In this document: positions 55,119 to 64,000 of the stretch, piece by piece
How positions within the stretch are numbered: the first letter of the stretch is position 1
How the letters are laid out: the number at the start of each line of letters is the position of its first letter
Assembly (NCBI RefSeq): GCF_000621085.1
Contig: NZ_JHZE01000005.1
Location: 147,391-211,390 of the forward strand
Length of the DNA stretch: 64,000 nucleotides
Direction of reading: 5' to 3'
Origin: Mycoplasmopsis gallinarum DSM 19816
Lineage (GTDB): Bacteria > Bacillota_I > Bacilli_A > Mycoplasmatales > Metamycoplasmataceae
The notes under the pieces: generated by a model
What the model was told of the DNA's origin: nothing
Databases searched by the model: none
Seen by the model: only the letters and a program-made list of their open reading frames with translations
Translations under genes and position numbers: made by a program

Positions 55119-55892
55119 ATGAAAGAAAAAATTAATTACCATCAATATTTAAAATCAAGAAAAAGTTGAGCAATATTTTGTTATTCTTTTTATTTCAGTT
55201 TAGTAATTATGGTTATTATTGCATTTGGAATCATATTTAATAGTTTCTTATGATTTAAAGATGTTGTTATAAATTATAATTTTCCAATTTTAATTTTGCT
55301 TTTTTTATTTTTTGTTTTTACCCTTGTATTTCTTTTGGTCTTTAGACAAAAATTTAAATTTTATGTAATAGCTTCTGCTTTAAGCGCTAATAGTTTATAT
55401 TCTAATTTTCGTTTGTGAATTACGGGTTATTCAAAAGAGCTTAATAATTATGAATTAGAAGTTTTGAATGATAACAACTTACAAAATAATTCTTTAAATC
55501 AACAAGAGAAAAAAATAATTAAAAGAGGTAAATTTTTAATTAGTATCACTTATTTTATTTTCATAATTGCAATTTTAACTCTTTGTTACTTTTCATTTTC
55601 TTTGTTTTTTTGGCTATTTTCAAATAATCAAAAAAATAGTACAATTTTGAAATTATTGCCAACAATTTTAATTGCTTTAATACCAATCTTAGCTGTATTA
55701 TTTAGATTGGCTATTTATTTAATTTATAAACCTATATTAAAAATTAAGTTTTTAAAGCATCAAAATTTAAGTGCTATGGAAAGAATCTTTATTAATAACA
55801 CGAGATTTTTAGTAGTGATTAATATTGAAAAGTGAAGTCAAGAACTAAATTATAAAATAGAAAATGTGAGATTATTTGATTTGCAATTCTAA
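55119..55892 (+). CDS. Integral membrane protein of unknown function
   Basis: A 257-residue protein with four membrane helices in two pairs (about 20-45, 55-75, 130-155 and 170-190). Between the pairs is a polar Asn/Lys-rich loop (95-125), and a basic C-terminal tail follows. I recognise no family. Five or six Trp are TGA. It has no ribosome site but a perfect TATAAT 7 nt upstream. It ends just before a terminator shared with rsmI. Confidence 0.7.
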
Positions 55893-55919
55893 AAAAAGTT
55901 GATAATTAATCAGCTTTTT
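55893..55919. terminator. Shared terminator with rsmI
   Basis: AAAAAGTTGAT pairs with ATCAGCTTTTT (one G-T pair) around a short loop, between two converging genes. Confidence 0.8.
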
Positions 55920-56622
55920 CTTTAGGGTATTTATTGATTTTAATTCTTTTTTGTTCTTTGATTTTAGCCACTAAAGTAAATTCACCTTTTAATGAATTTT
56001 GTTCTAGCATTGCTTTAATTTCCTGTGGTGTACCTTCAAAACTTTTTTCATAAAGTTTTGTCAATTCTTTAACTAAAAAAATTTGAATTTCTTCACCATA
56101 AACTGTTTCAAAATCATCTATTAAATTAAGCAATTTATGAGGAGCTACATAAAAAATGTAGGCAAAATTACTTGTTAAACTTTTAATCTGTTCTAGTCTT
56201 TGATTGTTTTTTTCTTTTGGAAAGCCCATAAAAACAAATTGATTTGATAAAGCACTTAAAACAAAAGCGGAAATTGCTGCATTCACACCAGGAATTAGTT
56301 CAATTTGAATATTTTTTTCTTTGGCTAATTTAATTAAAGTAAAACCTGGATCACTTATTAAGGGCATTCCAGCATCAGAAACTAAACCTAAATTTAAATC
56401 TTTAGAAATAATTTCATCTATTAATTGATGACTAATCTTGGTTTCATTAAATTTATTTAATGAAACCATTTTTTTATTTATTTCTAAATGATTTAATAAT
56501 TTGGCGGTTACTCGAGTATCTTCACAAGCCAATAAATCTACATTTTTCAAAGTTTCAATTGCTCTTAAAGTAATATCTTTTAAATTTCCGATTGGTGTAC
56601 CAATAATTGAAATTTTAGTCAT
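55906..56622 (-). CDS. rsmI: 16S rRNA C1402 2'-O-methyltransferase RsmI
   Basis: SAM-dependent 2'-O methylation of C1402, the partner modification of RsmH. The 238 residues carry the tetrapyrrole-methylase fold: I-G-T-P-I-G-N-L-K-D, A-C-E-D-T-R-V-T near 34-41, L-V-S-D-A-G-M-P-L-I-S-D-P-G, and I-P-G-V-N-A. Its start overlaps holB by 8 nt. Both C1402 methylases are thus encoded in this window. Confidence 0.96.
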   Translation of the reverse strand: MTKISIIGTPIGNLKDITLRAIETLKNVDLLACEDTRVTAKLLNHLEINKKMVSLNKFNETKISHQLIDEIISKDLNLGLVSDAGMPLISDPGFTLIKLAKEKNIQIELIPGVNAAISAFVLSALSNQFVFMGFPKEKNNQRLEQIKSLTSNFAYIFYVAPHKLLNLIDDFETVYGEEIQIFLVKELTKLYEKSFEGTPQEIKAMLEQNSLKGEFTLVAKIKEQKRIKINKYPKEKAD

Positions 56623-57550
56623 ATATCTCCATTAATTTAATTAAAGTTTTTTCTGCTAATAATTGAATATTTAAATTTTTTAGCTTTAAATCTTCAAAAA
56701 ACAATTCCAAAGTTAAATAAAGTTGTTGAATTTTATTTCTATCCTGAGTTAATAAAATTTCTACGACTTTATTGATTTTTTTATTTTCTGTTTCTTTTTT
56801 TTCAAGCAAGGTTAAATATAAAATGAATTTAAATAAATTAAAATAAAAAATTAATTCTCCGTAATTATCTTTTTTATTTAAATTAATAAAAAAATTATAG
56901 AAGCTATAATCAAAATGTTCTTTTTTCATGATTAAATTGAAAAAATAATTTAAATTTTCTAAATATTTCAAATTAAATTCAGCATTTAATTCACTTAAAG
57001 AAAAATATAAATTGGCTAATAATCAAGCTTCATTTTTGGGAATTTTTTGCTCTGTATTTAAATGATTGAATAATGAATCTTCATTATTTTCATAAATATT
57101 TAAGATTAATGATCTTGATTTTATGGTGTTTAAAACTTTTGAAATTTCATCAGTTGTAAAAATAAAAATTACATTTTGACTTGGTGATTCAATTGTCTTT
57201 AAAATCGCATTTAAAGCATTAATATGAGCTTGTTCAATATTATAAATGACATAAATTTTAAAAATTTGAGTCGAAAATAAAGCAAAATTAGAATCTTCAA
57301 AATAACTAATTAAAGAATCTTTTTGCAAATCTTTACCACTTTTATCAAAATTTAAAATTTGAATATTAGGAGTTAAATTTTCTCTATCTAAATCTGTAAA
57401 ATCACTATTATTAAAAGTATTTAACATATATAAAATATATTTATTTAAATCAACTTTATGATTACTTTTTAATAAATAACAATGGTGAATTTTATTTTGA
57501 TTGACAGAGTTGTCAATTATTTTTTTAAAATTGTTGTCTAAATTATTCAT
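56615..57550 (-). CDS. holB: DNA polymerase III delta' subunit-like protein
   Basis: A 311-residue clamp-loader protein. An H-C-Y-L-L-K-S opening matches the AAA+ start but has lost a canonical Walker A, as delta' often does. I-Y-N-I-E-Q-A-H-I-N-A-L-N-A-I-L-K-T-I-E-S-P carries the sensor region. The C-terminal half is helical and poorly conserved. It overlaps tmk by 8 nt and rsmI by 8 nt, in the usual tmk-holB-rsmI order. One Trp is TGA. Confidence 0.85.
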
Positions 57551-58196
57551 AATTTAATTTCAAAAATTCAATAAATTTTGAATTATTTTTTAAAGCATTA
57601 AAAGTTTGTTCCAAAACTTGTTCAATACTTTGTGTTGCATCGATGATAATAAATCTTTTTGGTTCTTGTTTAGCTAAAGTTAAATAACCATCATAAACTT
57701 TTTGATGAAAGTCTATTGATTCTTGTTCAAGACGATCGTGAATTAAACGATTATTTTCTCTTCTTTTTTGACTTTCAGTAGGACTTATATCAAAAAAGAA
57801 AGTGAGATCTGGGATTGTATTATCGATAACTAAATTAGTTAAATTTTGGACATAATCCAACCCTAAATCACGAGCAAAACCCTGATATGCATAAAAACTA
57901 TCTATATAACGATCGCAAATTACTATTTTGTTATTTTTTAAAGCCGGTCAAATTACTTTTTCTAAGTGAATTCTACGACTTGCAGAATATAAAATAGCCT
58001 CAACAACAGGAGAAAATTTATTATTTGAATCTAATATTATTTCTCTTATTTTTTCTGCTTCTCTTAAATCTTTGCCTCCGGGCTCTCTTGTTAAAAGTAA
58101 ATCTAAATTAGGAAATTCTTTTTTTAACTTTTCTGCTAATTTAGAAATTATTGTAGTTTTGCCACTTCCATCAGCACCTTCAAATGTAATAAACAT
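57543..58196 (-). CDS. tmk: Thymidylate kinase
   Basis: Phosphorylates dTMP to dTDP. The 217 residues have Walker [12 protein letters not shown] (5-15), R-E-P-G-G near 37-41, D-R-Y-x-D-S motif, and a lid with R-R-E-N-N-R. The start ATG shares its base with the recR end. One Trp is TGA. Confidence 0.96.
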
Positions 58197-58804
58197 TAAT
58201 TAACTCCCTTATTTTTGCGATTTGTAATTGATTCTTTAATTGTGAATTCGTCTAAATAATCAATGTTAGATCCCACTGGCATTCCTATTGAATTTGTACT
58301 AATAATTAAATTAGGAAAAATAGCACTTAATTTGTTTTGAATCAATTTAGAAATTAATAATCCATCTAAAGTTGGACTCAAAACAATGATAATTTCTTCT
58401 AAATTAGGTTTAGATTTAACAAAATTAATTAAATTAGTTAAATCAATTGCATCATTTTTAATCTTTAATTCTTTTTCGTTTAATACAAAATAAAACCCAT
58501 CAAAAAAGCCTATTTCATCAATCTTGTTTGCTACATTTATATTTTCTACAATCATTAACAAATTGTCTTTTTTTGTATCTTCGCAATTAAAACACAAATT
58601 AGAATTTTTTAAAAAGTTACATTTTTCACAAATTACAATATTAGATTTTAAATTTTCTAGTTTAGTTATTAAATCATTCAGAAAAATATCTTTTTTTTCG
58701 TTTAAATCTATAAAATATTTAACTATTTTTTCTGATTGTTTTTTACTAACGCCAGGAATAGTAACAAGCAATTGCTTCAATTCCTCTATTTCTTTAAAAA
58801 TCAT
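58196..58804 (-). CDS. recR: Recombination mediator RecR
   Basis: Loads RecA at gapped DNA with RecF/RecO. The 202 residues contain a helix-hairpin-helix with I-P-G-V-S-K-K at 16-22, the zinc finger C59-C62-C71-C74, a Toprim domain (N-L-L-M-I-V-E) and a Walker-like C-terminus (G-M-P-V-G-S). The Toprim loop differs from the usual E-x-x-x-D pattern. It overlaps ybaB by one base. Confidence 0.94.
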   Translation of the reverse strand: MIFKEIEELKQLLVTIPGVSKKQSEKIVKYFIDLNEKKDIFLNDLITKLENLKSNIVICEKCNFLKNSNLCFNCEDTKKDNLLMIVENINVANKIDEIGFFDGFYFVLNEKELKIKNDAIDLTNLINFVKSKPNLEEIIIVLSPTLDGLLISKLIQNKLSAIFPNLIISTNSIGMPVGSNIDYLDEFTIKESITNRKNKGVN

Positions 58805-59094
58805 TAGAATCCTAAACCATTAGGCATTGCTGGCATTAATTGTTTTTCTTCCTCATCAATTTGTTCATACAATTGATTAATTAGTAATACCAATAAATCT
58901 TCAGTTGTTTCAGCGTCCTCTGGATCAAGCAAAAAAACTTCTTTAAATTTAATTGAAACAATTTTTTTACTTCCTTTAGCAACAATTTCAATACCATGTT
59001 TTTCTAAGGTGAATTCTTTTTCATTAAATTCTTCTGTTTTTGCTTCAATTTCCTTTTGCAATTTTTGCATTTTTCTTAACATTCCTAAGTCCAT
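58804..59094 (-). CDS. ybaB: YbaB/EbfC nucleoid-associated protein
   Basis: A 96-residue DNA-binding tweezers-fold protein. L-R-K-M-Q-K-L-Q-K-E near the start and the central G-x-G/V-x-x-I strand region with an E-D-A-E-T-T-E-D-L-L-V tail match the family. It sits between dnaX and recR as in most Firmicutes, with CTCCTT-type (AAGGAG) ribosome site. Confidence 0.93.
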   Translation of the reverse strand: MDLGMLRKMQKLQKEIEAKTEEFNEKEFTLEKHGIEIVAKGSKKIVSIKFKEVFLLDPEDAETTEDLLVLLINQLYEQIDEEEKQLMPAMPNGLGF

Positions 59095-59104
59095 TATTTT
59101 CTCC

Positions 59105-61000
59105 TTAAATTTTCATTAATTTCTCTAGTAACAAATCTGATGAAGTTTTTGTCTGTTTAATCTTAATTTCACCAAATTTCACAGGTTGACTAATGATCCC
59201 GTTTTCATTTTCTCTTTTTATTTCATTTATTACATTTTTAATTTCATTTCGATTCCCTGAAATAAAAATGTGCATTTCTTGTCCAAAAAAATTTTTAACA
59301 AAATTTTGAATATTGGAATTATTTCAATTTTCTTTTAAATATTCCAAATATGGTCTTTTTTGAGATGAACCAAAAAAGAATAAAAATTCTTCGTTTGCTG
59401 CCAATAATTGTAGTGAAGATAAAGCTAAAGCTAAGTCTTTTTGTGCTTGATTTTTAATTGTGATTATGTCTCTAGCAATAATTTCTTTATATTGATCTAA
59501 TTTATTTTTATTGGAACTTACTAAGATGTTTTTAATTTGTTCTTGATTTAAGTATTCATTAAATTTTTCTTCTTTAGGTAATAAATAGTATTTATCCAAT
59601 TTAGGAATTCCACCTTCTGAATTAGATAATTCAATTTCTTGAGTACTTACTAATACATCATCGTTCAATTCTTCATTTTGATTTAAAATTACGTTTTCAA
59701 TCGTATCATTTTCAATTTTTAATTCATTTTGATTAATAACTAATTCTTGACTTTCTTCAATAATTTGTTCAACTGTTTTTTCTATTTCATCATGAGTCAA
59801 ATTAGGAATTTCATTTTTAATACTTTCTGGTTTAAATTCGTATTTAATTTCTCTTTCTTCATTTTTTTCATTTTGAGGTAATACAGATTTATTTTCTAAT
59901 TTTTTTTCTTTATTATTTTTTTGAATTTTAATTTCATTATTATTTTTAGCTACTTTAATTAAAGTTAATTCAATTAAATTTAATAAAGATTCTCCAAAAA
60001 ATGGATTTTTTTGAAGTTGATAGAATTCTTCAGCAATTAACAAAGCATATTTATCATCTAAATTTAATGAACTTAACTCTTCTTCTTGTAAATATTCTAA
60101 AAAAATAAAATCATATGTTTTTTTGAAAATCAAATAATCTTTTACTATACCTAGAATTGATTCAATTAATTGTTTAGGCTCAATACCGCCGATTTTTATT
60201 GAATTGAAAATATCTAAAACCTTTTTAAGTTCGCCTTCATTTAAATTATTTAATAAATCAATAATTTTATTATTGGATACCAAACCGAATAAAGAAATTA
60301 CATCATTGAGTTTAATTTTGTCATTTTCATAAACAATTAATTGGTCTAAAATGGACAAAGCATCTCTCATTGAACCAGAAGCTAATCTTGCTAAATAAGG
60401 AATAATTTGCAATTCATATTCTATTTGTTGACTATCCAAAATAAATTGAATATGTTTGGCAAGGATTTTGTTGTTAATTCTTTTAAAATTGAATCTTTGC
60501 ACTCTTGACAAAATAGTATTAGGAATTTTTTGAGGATCAGTGGTAGCCAAAATAAAAATCACATGTGCAGGCGGTTCTTCTAAAGTTTTTAGCAACGCAT
60601 TAAAAGCACTTTTTGACAGCATATGAACTTCGTCAATAATATAAATTTTATATTTGCCTTCGGTTGGTAAAAATTCAATTTTGTCTTTAAATTCTCTAAT
60701 ATCATCGACTCCATTATTAGAAGCAGCATCAATTTCAATAATATCTAAATTAGAATTTGCATTTTTTTTGCACACATCACAAATTTCAATTAGGTTGTCA
60801 TTATGACCACAATTAAGAACTGCTGCCATAATTTTTGCCATTGAGGTTTTTCCCACCCCATGCGGCCCACAAAATAAATAAGCATGAGAAACTCTGTGTT
60901 TTTGAATTGCATTTTCTAAAGTTTGTACAATATTTTCTTGTCCAAGTACTTCTGAAAAATTGGATGGTCTATATTTTCGATATAAAGCTTTATAAGACAT
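59105..61000 (-). CDS. dnaX: DNA polymerase III gamma/tau subunit
   Basis: Clamp-loader ATPase. The 631 residues have the Walker A G-P-H-G-V-G-K-T-S (45-53), D-E-V-H-M-L-S-K-S-A-F-N (Walker B), and the S-R-C-like sensor T-I-L-S-R-V-Q-R-F. The zinc module shows Cys64, Cys74 and Cys77, but the usual fourth Cys is not seen in its place. The tau tail is long and acidic (about 370-480). The end (after 59324) needs one TGA-Trp. AGGAG precedes the ATG at 61000. Confidence 0.95.
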
Positions 61001-61181
61001 ATTTTTTCTCCTATTGAATTATTAAAATTATTACACAAATAAATTTAAAAAGTGAATTTAAGACTTAAAAATTTTTATCTAATTTAAAACCACAAAATTA
61101 ACATATTGTTTTAATATTTATATTTAGATATTGCTTTAAAAAATTTAAAATATAAAATATCGTATCTTAATAGGAGTTAAT

Positions 61182-62684
61182 ATGAAGAATAAAAAAGTTA
61201 TTTTAGTAGTAATTGATGGTTTAGGATTAAGAGAAGAAATACAAGGTAATGCATTTAAACAAGCTCAAACACCTTTTTTTGATTATTTATTCGCTAATTA
61301 TCCGCATTCTGTTTTAGAAGCTTCTGGAGAATTCGTTGGACTTCCAAAAGGACAAATGGGAAATTCAGAAGTTGGCCATTTGAATATTGGAGCTGGGAGA
61401 ATAGTATATACAGGGTTGTCATTAATTAATAAAGCAATTGAAAATAATACTTTTAATGAAAATAAAGTTTTTTTAGAAACTATTGAAAAAGTTAAAAATA
61501 ATCAAAGCACATTGCATTTAATAGGTCTTTTAAGCGATGGTGGTGTTCATTCTGAAGAAAAACACTTATTTGAATTAATGAAATTAACTCATGAAAAAAG
61601 TTTAAAAAATGTTGCTATTCATGTAATTGGTGATGGAAGAGATGTAGCACCTAAATCAATTATTAATTCAATTAATAGATTAGAAAAATTATGTGCTAAA
61701 TATGGTTATCAAATTAGTTCAATTGGTGGTAGATTCTATGGAATGGATCGCGATAAAATGTTTGATAGAGTTCAAAAACATTTTGATGCAATGTTGCATT
61801 TAAATGGAAATATTTTTGAAAATGCCACTGATTATGTAAATAATCAATATTTAAATAATATTACAGATGAATTTTTAATTCCTGCTTATAATCCACAAAC
61901 CAAAGCAATCAAAAACAATGATTCAATTATTTTCTTTAATTTTAGACCAGATAGAGCTAGACAATTAAGTCATTTATTTTTAAATTCAAATTTATATGAA
62001 TATAAAAATTTAAATCCTGTTTTAATTAATGATTTTGTTTCTATGATGAAATACGAGGGATTAAACACTAAAATTGCATTTGAAGAAATGAAAATTGACA
62101 CCCCAATTGGAAAAGTTTTAGAAAGTGCTAACAAAAGACAAATTAGATTAGCTGAAACACAAAAATATGCACATGTCACATTCTTTATGGACGGCGGCAA
62201 TGATATTGAATTTAATAATTCAAAGAGAATTATGGTTCCGTCTTTAAAAGTTGAATCATATGCAGATGCTCCTCAAATGTCTGCCAAAGAAATTGTGGAT
62301 GAATTAATTGAAACTAAAGCGAACTTTGATGTTGTAATCATGAATTTTGCTAATCCAGATATGGTAGGTCACACTGGAAATTTAAAATCAACCATTCAAG
62401 CAATCGAAATATTGGACAAACAAATTAAAAGATTATGAGAGTGAGCGGAAAATAATGATGTAACTGTTTTCATCACTGCCGATCATGGAAATGCAGAAAT
62501 TACTGAGGATAGTGCAGGCAATCCAGCCACTAAACATACTGATAGTCCTGTTATGTTAATTACCAGCGATAAAACTTTAAAATTAAAAAATGGTGTTTTA
62601 GCTAATGTTACACCAACAGTTTTAGATTACTTAAACATAACAAAACCAGCAGAAATGGATGCAGAAAGTTTAATAGTTAAATAA
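61182..62684 (+). CDS. gpmI: 2,3-bisphosphoglycerate-independent phosphoglycerate mutase
   Basis: Glycolytic enzyme that isomerises 3- and 2-phosphoglycerate, using two Mn2+. The 500 residues have V-V-I-D-G-L-G near the start, nucleophile Ser62 in G-Q-M-G-N-S-E-V-G-H-L, G-D-G-R-D-V-A-P-K, F-N-F-R-P-D-R-A-R, G-H-T-G-N and A-D-H-G-N-A-E. The S and DH/H ligands fit the alkaline-phosphatase-like fold. Two Trp are TGA. TAGGAG precedes the ATG. It shows that at least part of glycolysis is present. A degenerate HAD gene follows with 1 nt between. Confidence 0.96.
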
Positions 62685-62685
62685 A

Positions 62686-63612
62686 ATGAAATTAAAAAAT
62701 ACAGAAAGATATATTTTTGTTGAATTTAAAAATGTGTTTTATGACTCAAAAAGTAAATTAATTAATTTGAAAAATGTTGCTGATTACACTAAATTAGCGT
62801 TTTCAAATAAAATTAATCTAATTTTAATAATTGAAAGCAATTTAAGCGAAATTGAATGAAGAATTATTCAATTGATTAATCCAACTTATATAATAAATAA
62901 GAAAGAAAATCAAGTTTATAATCCAAGTGGTCAAACTCTTCCATTTAATTGAATGTTAAAAGCATATAATGATTTTTTACTTAAAGAAATTTATCTTAAA
63001 TTTCCAAGTTGCAATTTAATCATTTTTAACGATTTAAGAAATAATAAAAACATCGTGATAACTGATAAATATGAAACTTTAGAATGAAAACCAAATAAAT
63101 CTAATTCATTACAATTAATGACAGTTGAAGAATGAAGTAATAATCAAGTATCAAAAAAACCCTATAGTTTAATTATTTTAGAGTTTCCTAATGATACTAA
63201 GCAAATTAATGAAGTTCTTCAAATACTTAAAACAAAAGAAGATTTAAAATTTCAAATTAAACCTTTACCAAATGAAGTTAATAAAGTAAATATTCTGGTA
63301 TATAACAATTCTGATGATTTAACTCATTTTTATAATAATATTATTGCTTTTGAAAAAGTGGATGCTAATTTAACAATGTCAGTTGCTTTAACAAAAGACA
63401 TTTTGCCCGTTTTTAATTTAACTAAATACTCATATGCTTTTGCCAATGCAAAAAAAGAAATTTTAGATAAATCTCATTATTTTGTTTCAGATTCTACACA
63501 AAATGGTTTAAAAGAAGCGATTGAAGATTTTCTCTTTCGCTCTAAATGAGATTATGAAAGAAATGCAAAAGAAAACAAATACACTATTCAAAAATTAAGA
63601 AAGAAATATTAA
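62686..63612 (+). CDS. HAD-like protein with lost catalytic motif
   Basis: A 308-residue protein. Its C-terminal Y-A-F-A-N-A-K-K-E-I-L-D-K-S-H-Y-F-V (about 247-264) followed by G-L-K-E-A-I-E-D-F-L is the typical end of Cof-type HAD phosphatases. At the N-terminus the D-x-D-G-T motif is replaced by F-V-E-F-K-N-V-F-Y-D, so the nucleophile Asp is absent. Motifs II-III are not clear either. It is probably a pseudoenzyme derived from a HAD phosphatase. It lies right behind gpmI and has several TGA-Trp codons. Confidence 0.65.
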
Positions 63613-63614
63613 AA

Positions 63615-63635
63615 AGCAGTTCCCAATGAACTGCT
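63615..63635 (+). terminator. Hairpin after the HAD-like gene, tail interrupted
   Basis: AGCAGTTC-CCAAT-GAACTGCT forms an 8-bp stem with a 5-nt loop. An A run precedes it, but the expected T run does not follow: the sequence turns into CCTACGTTTCCC, the end of an insertion sequence. Confidence 0.6.
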
Positions 63636-63692
63636 CCTACGTTTCCCACTTAGTAGCATAAAAAGGAAAATATCCGTTTTGGCGGATATTAT
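63636..63692 (-). mobile_element. End of IS1634-like element (inverted-repeat side and terminator)
   Basis: The end CCTACGTTTCCCACTT (63636-63651) and the hairpin AATATCCG/CGGATATT (63669-63690) lie just downstream of a transposase reading frame on the minus strand. The left boundary is inferred from the abrupt break after the upstream hairpin. The other end is outside the window. Confidence 0.6.
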
Positions 63693-63695
63693 TTT

Positions 63696-64000
63696 TTATT
63701 TTTGGATCTTTTCTAGGATTGTTTGAACAAGTTGATAGTCATTTCAACTTTCTTCTACACTTGTATCTTTCAAATTAAATGTTTTTATTGTTTTTCCATT
63801 AAACTTTTCCTCAATTGATATGACATTTTTCATCATTTCAATAAGTCTATATTCAGTAAATTTATCTTTGCCAGATAAACCAGTTAAATCATTTATTTTA
63901 AAAACTAAGAATTTAAGTAAAACCAAACTTAAGAAGCAAATGCAAATATAACCAATAATATGTTTTCAAGTTGATAAATACATTGGTCTAAGAGATAAAT
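63696..64000 (-). CDS. IS1634-family transposase, C-terminal part
   Basis: This is 101 codons of the transposase's C-terminal region, cut by the window edge. R-P-M-Y-L-S-T-W-K-H-I-I-G-Y-I then a hydrophobic F-L-S-L-V-L-L-K-F-L-V and a tail with T-F-N-L-K-D are typical of the DDE-type IS1634/IS4-group transposase end. The Trp codons are TGA, so it is adapted to the host code, unlike the element at the left edge. The stop TAA is at 63696-63698. Whether it is intact cannot be judged. Confidence 0.7.

Overview
The window is a mycoplasma chromosome segment (class Mollicutes). From about 4.1 kb to the end it is very AT-rich, and nearly every long gene needs TGA read as tryptophan to stay open (ftsZ, alaS, dnaB, uvrA, the P-type ATPase and others). 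Lipoprotein signals, a DUF31 surface protease, a papain-like PepC, a degenerate HAD protein and an IS1634-like transposase fit the human/animal Mycoplasma groups, for example the hominis-type relatives. I cannot fix the species from sequence alone.

Positions 1 to about 4.1 kb are foreign. They have clearly higher GC, TGG for Trp, no internal TGA, and strong GGAGG ribosome sites. They hold the tail of a P4-type phage/plasmid primase, two small unknown genes, an HK97-fold major capsid protein, a TnpW-like small protein and a TnpX/TndX-type large serine recombinase split by a one-base frameshift. This is the right end of a Tn4451-like or satellite-phage-like integrative element of Firmicutes type. 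It lies less than 100 bp from the stop codon of ftsZ.

4.1-13.5 kb: the mraZ-rsmH-(FtsA-position protein)-ftsZ division operon on the minus strand, a divergent ktrA/ktrB potassium uptake pair, plsY, a nicotinate phosphoribosyltransferase-family gene, and an operon of three small two-helix membrane proteins of the DUF4231/SLATT type. 13.5-25 kb: a HAD phosphatase, a LicA-like kinase, tRNA-Ser(GCU), a Ca2+-type P-ATPase, a LicD-like protein, a DUF31 protease-PepC operon, asnS and a glycosyltransferase-like gene. 25-36 kb: an RDD membrane protein, pcrA, a membrane protein with GGDEF/EAL-like texture, a DegV protein, phosphoglucomutase, nusB, an azoreductase-like flavoprotein, a NERD protein and a YgjP-type metallopeptidase.

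36-51.7 kb is almost all minus strand. It holds mnmA-alaS-ruvX-methyltransferase-like, efp with an Asp23-like gene, dnaB-CNNM transporter, and uvrB-uvrA-gdpP-rplI. 52-63.7 kb holds a secreted endonuclease I lipoprotein with Pro-rich repeats, a NYN ribonuclease with LOTUS repeats, the classic dnaX-ybaB-recR-tmk-holB-rsmI replication/repair operon, gpmI, a degenerate HAD protein and the end of an IS1634-like insertion sequence. Potassium transport (KtrAB), a c-di-AMP phosphodiesterase (GdpP) and CBS-domain transport suggest c-di-AMP control of ion balance. The nuclease, proteases and P-choline-type genes look like host-interface and scavenging functions.

Two promoter features recur. Several genes have a TATAAT/TAAAAT box ending exactly 6-7 nt before the ATG with no Shine-Dalgarno site, which implies leaderless mRNAs. 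Many convergent gene pairs share one hairpin terminator.
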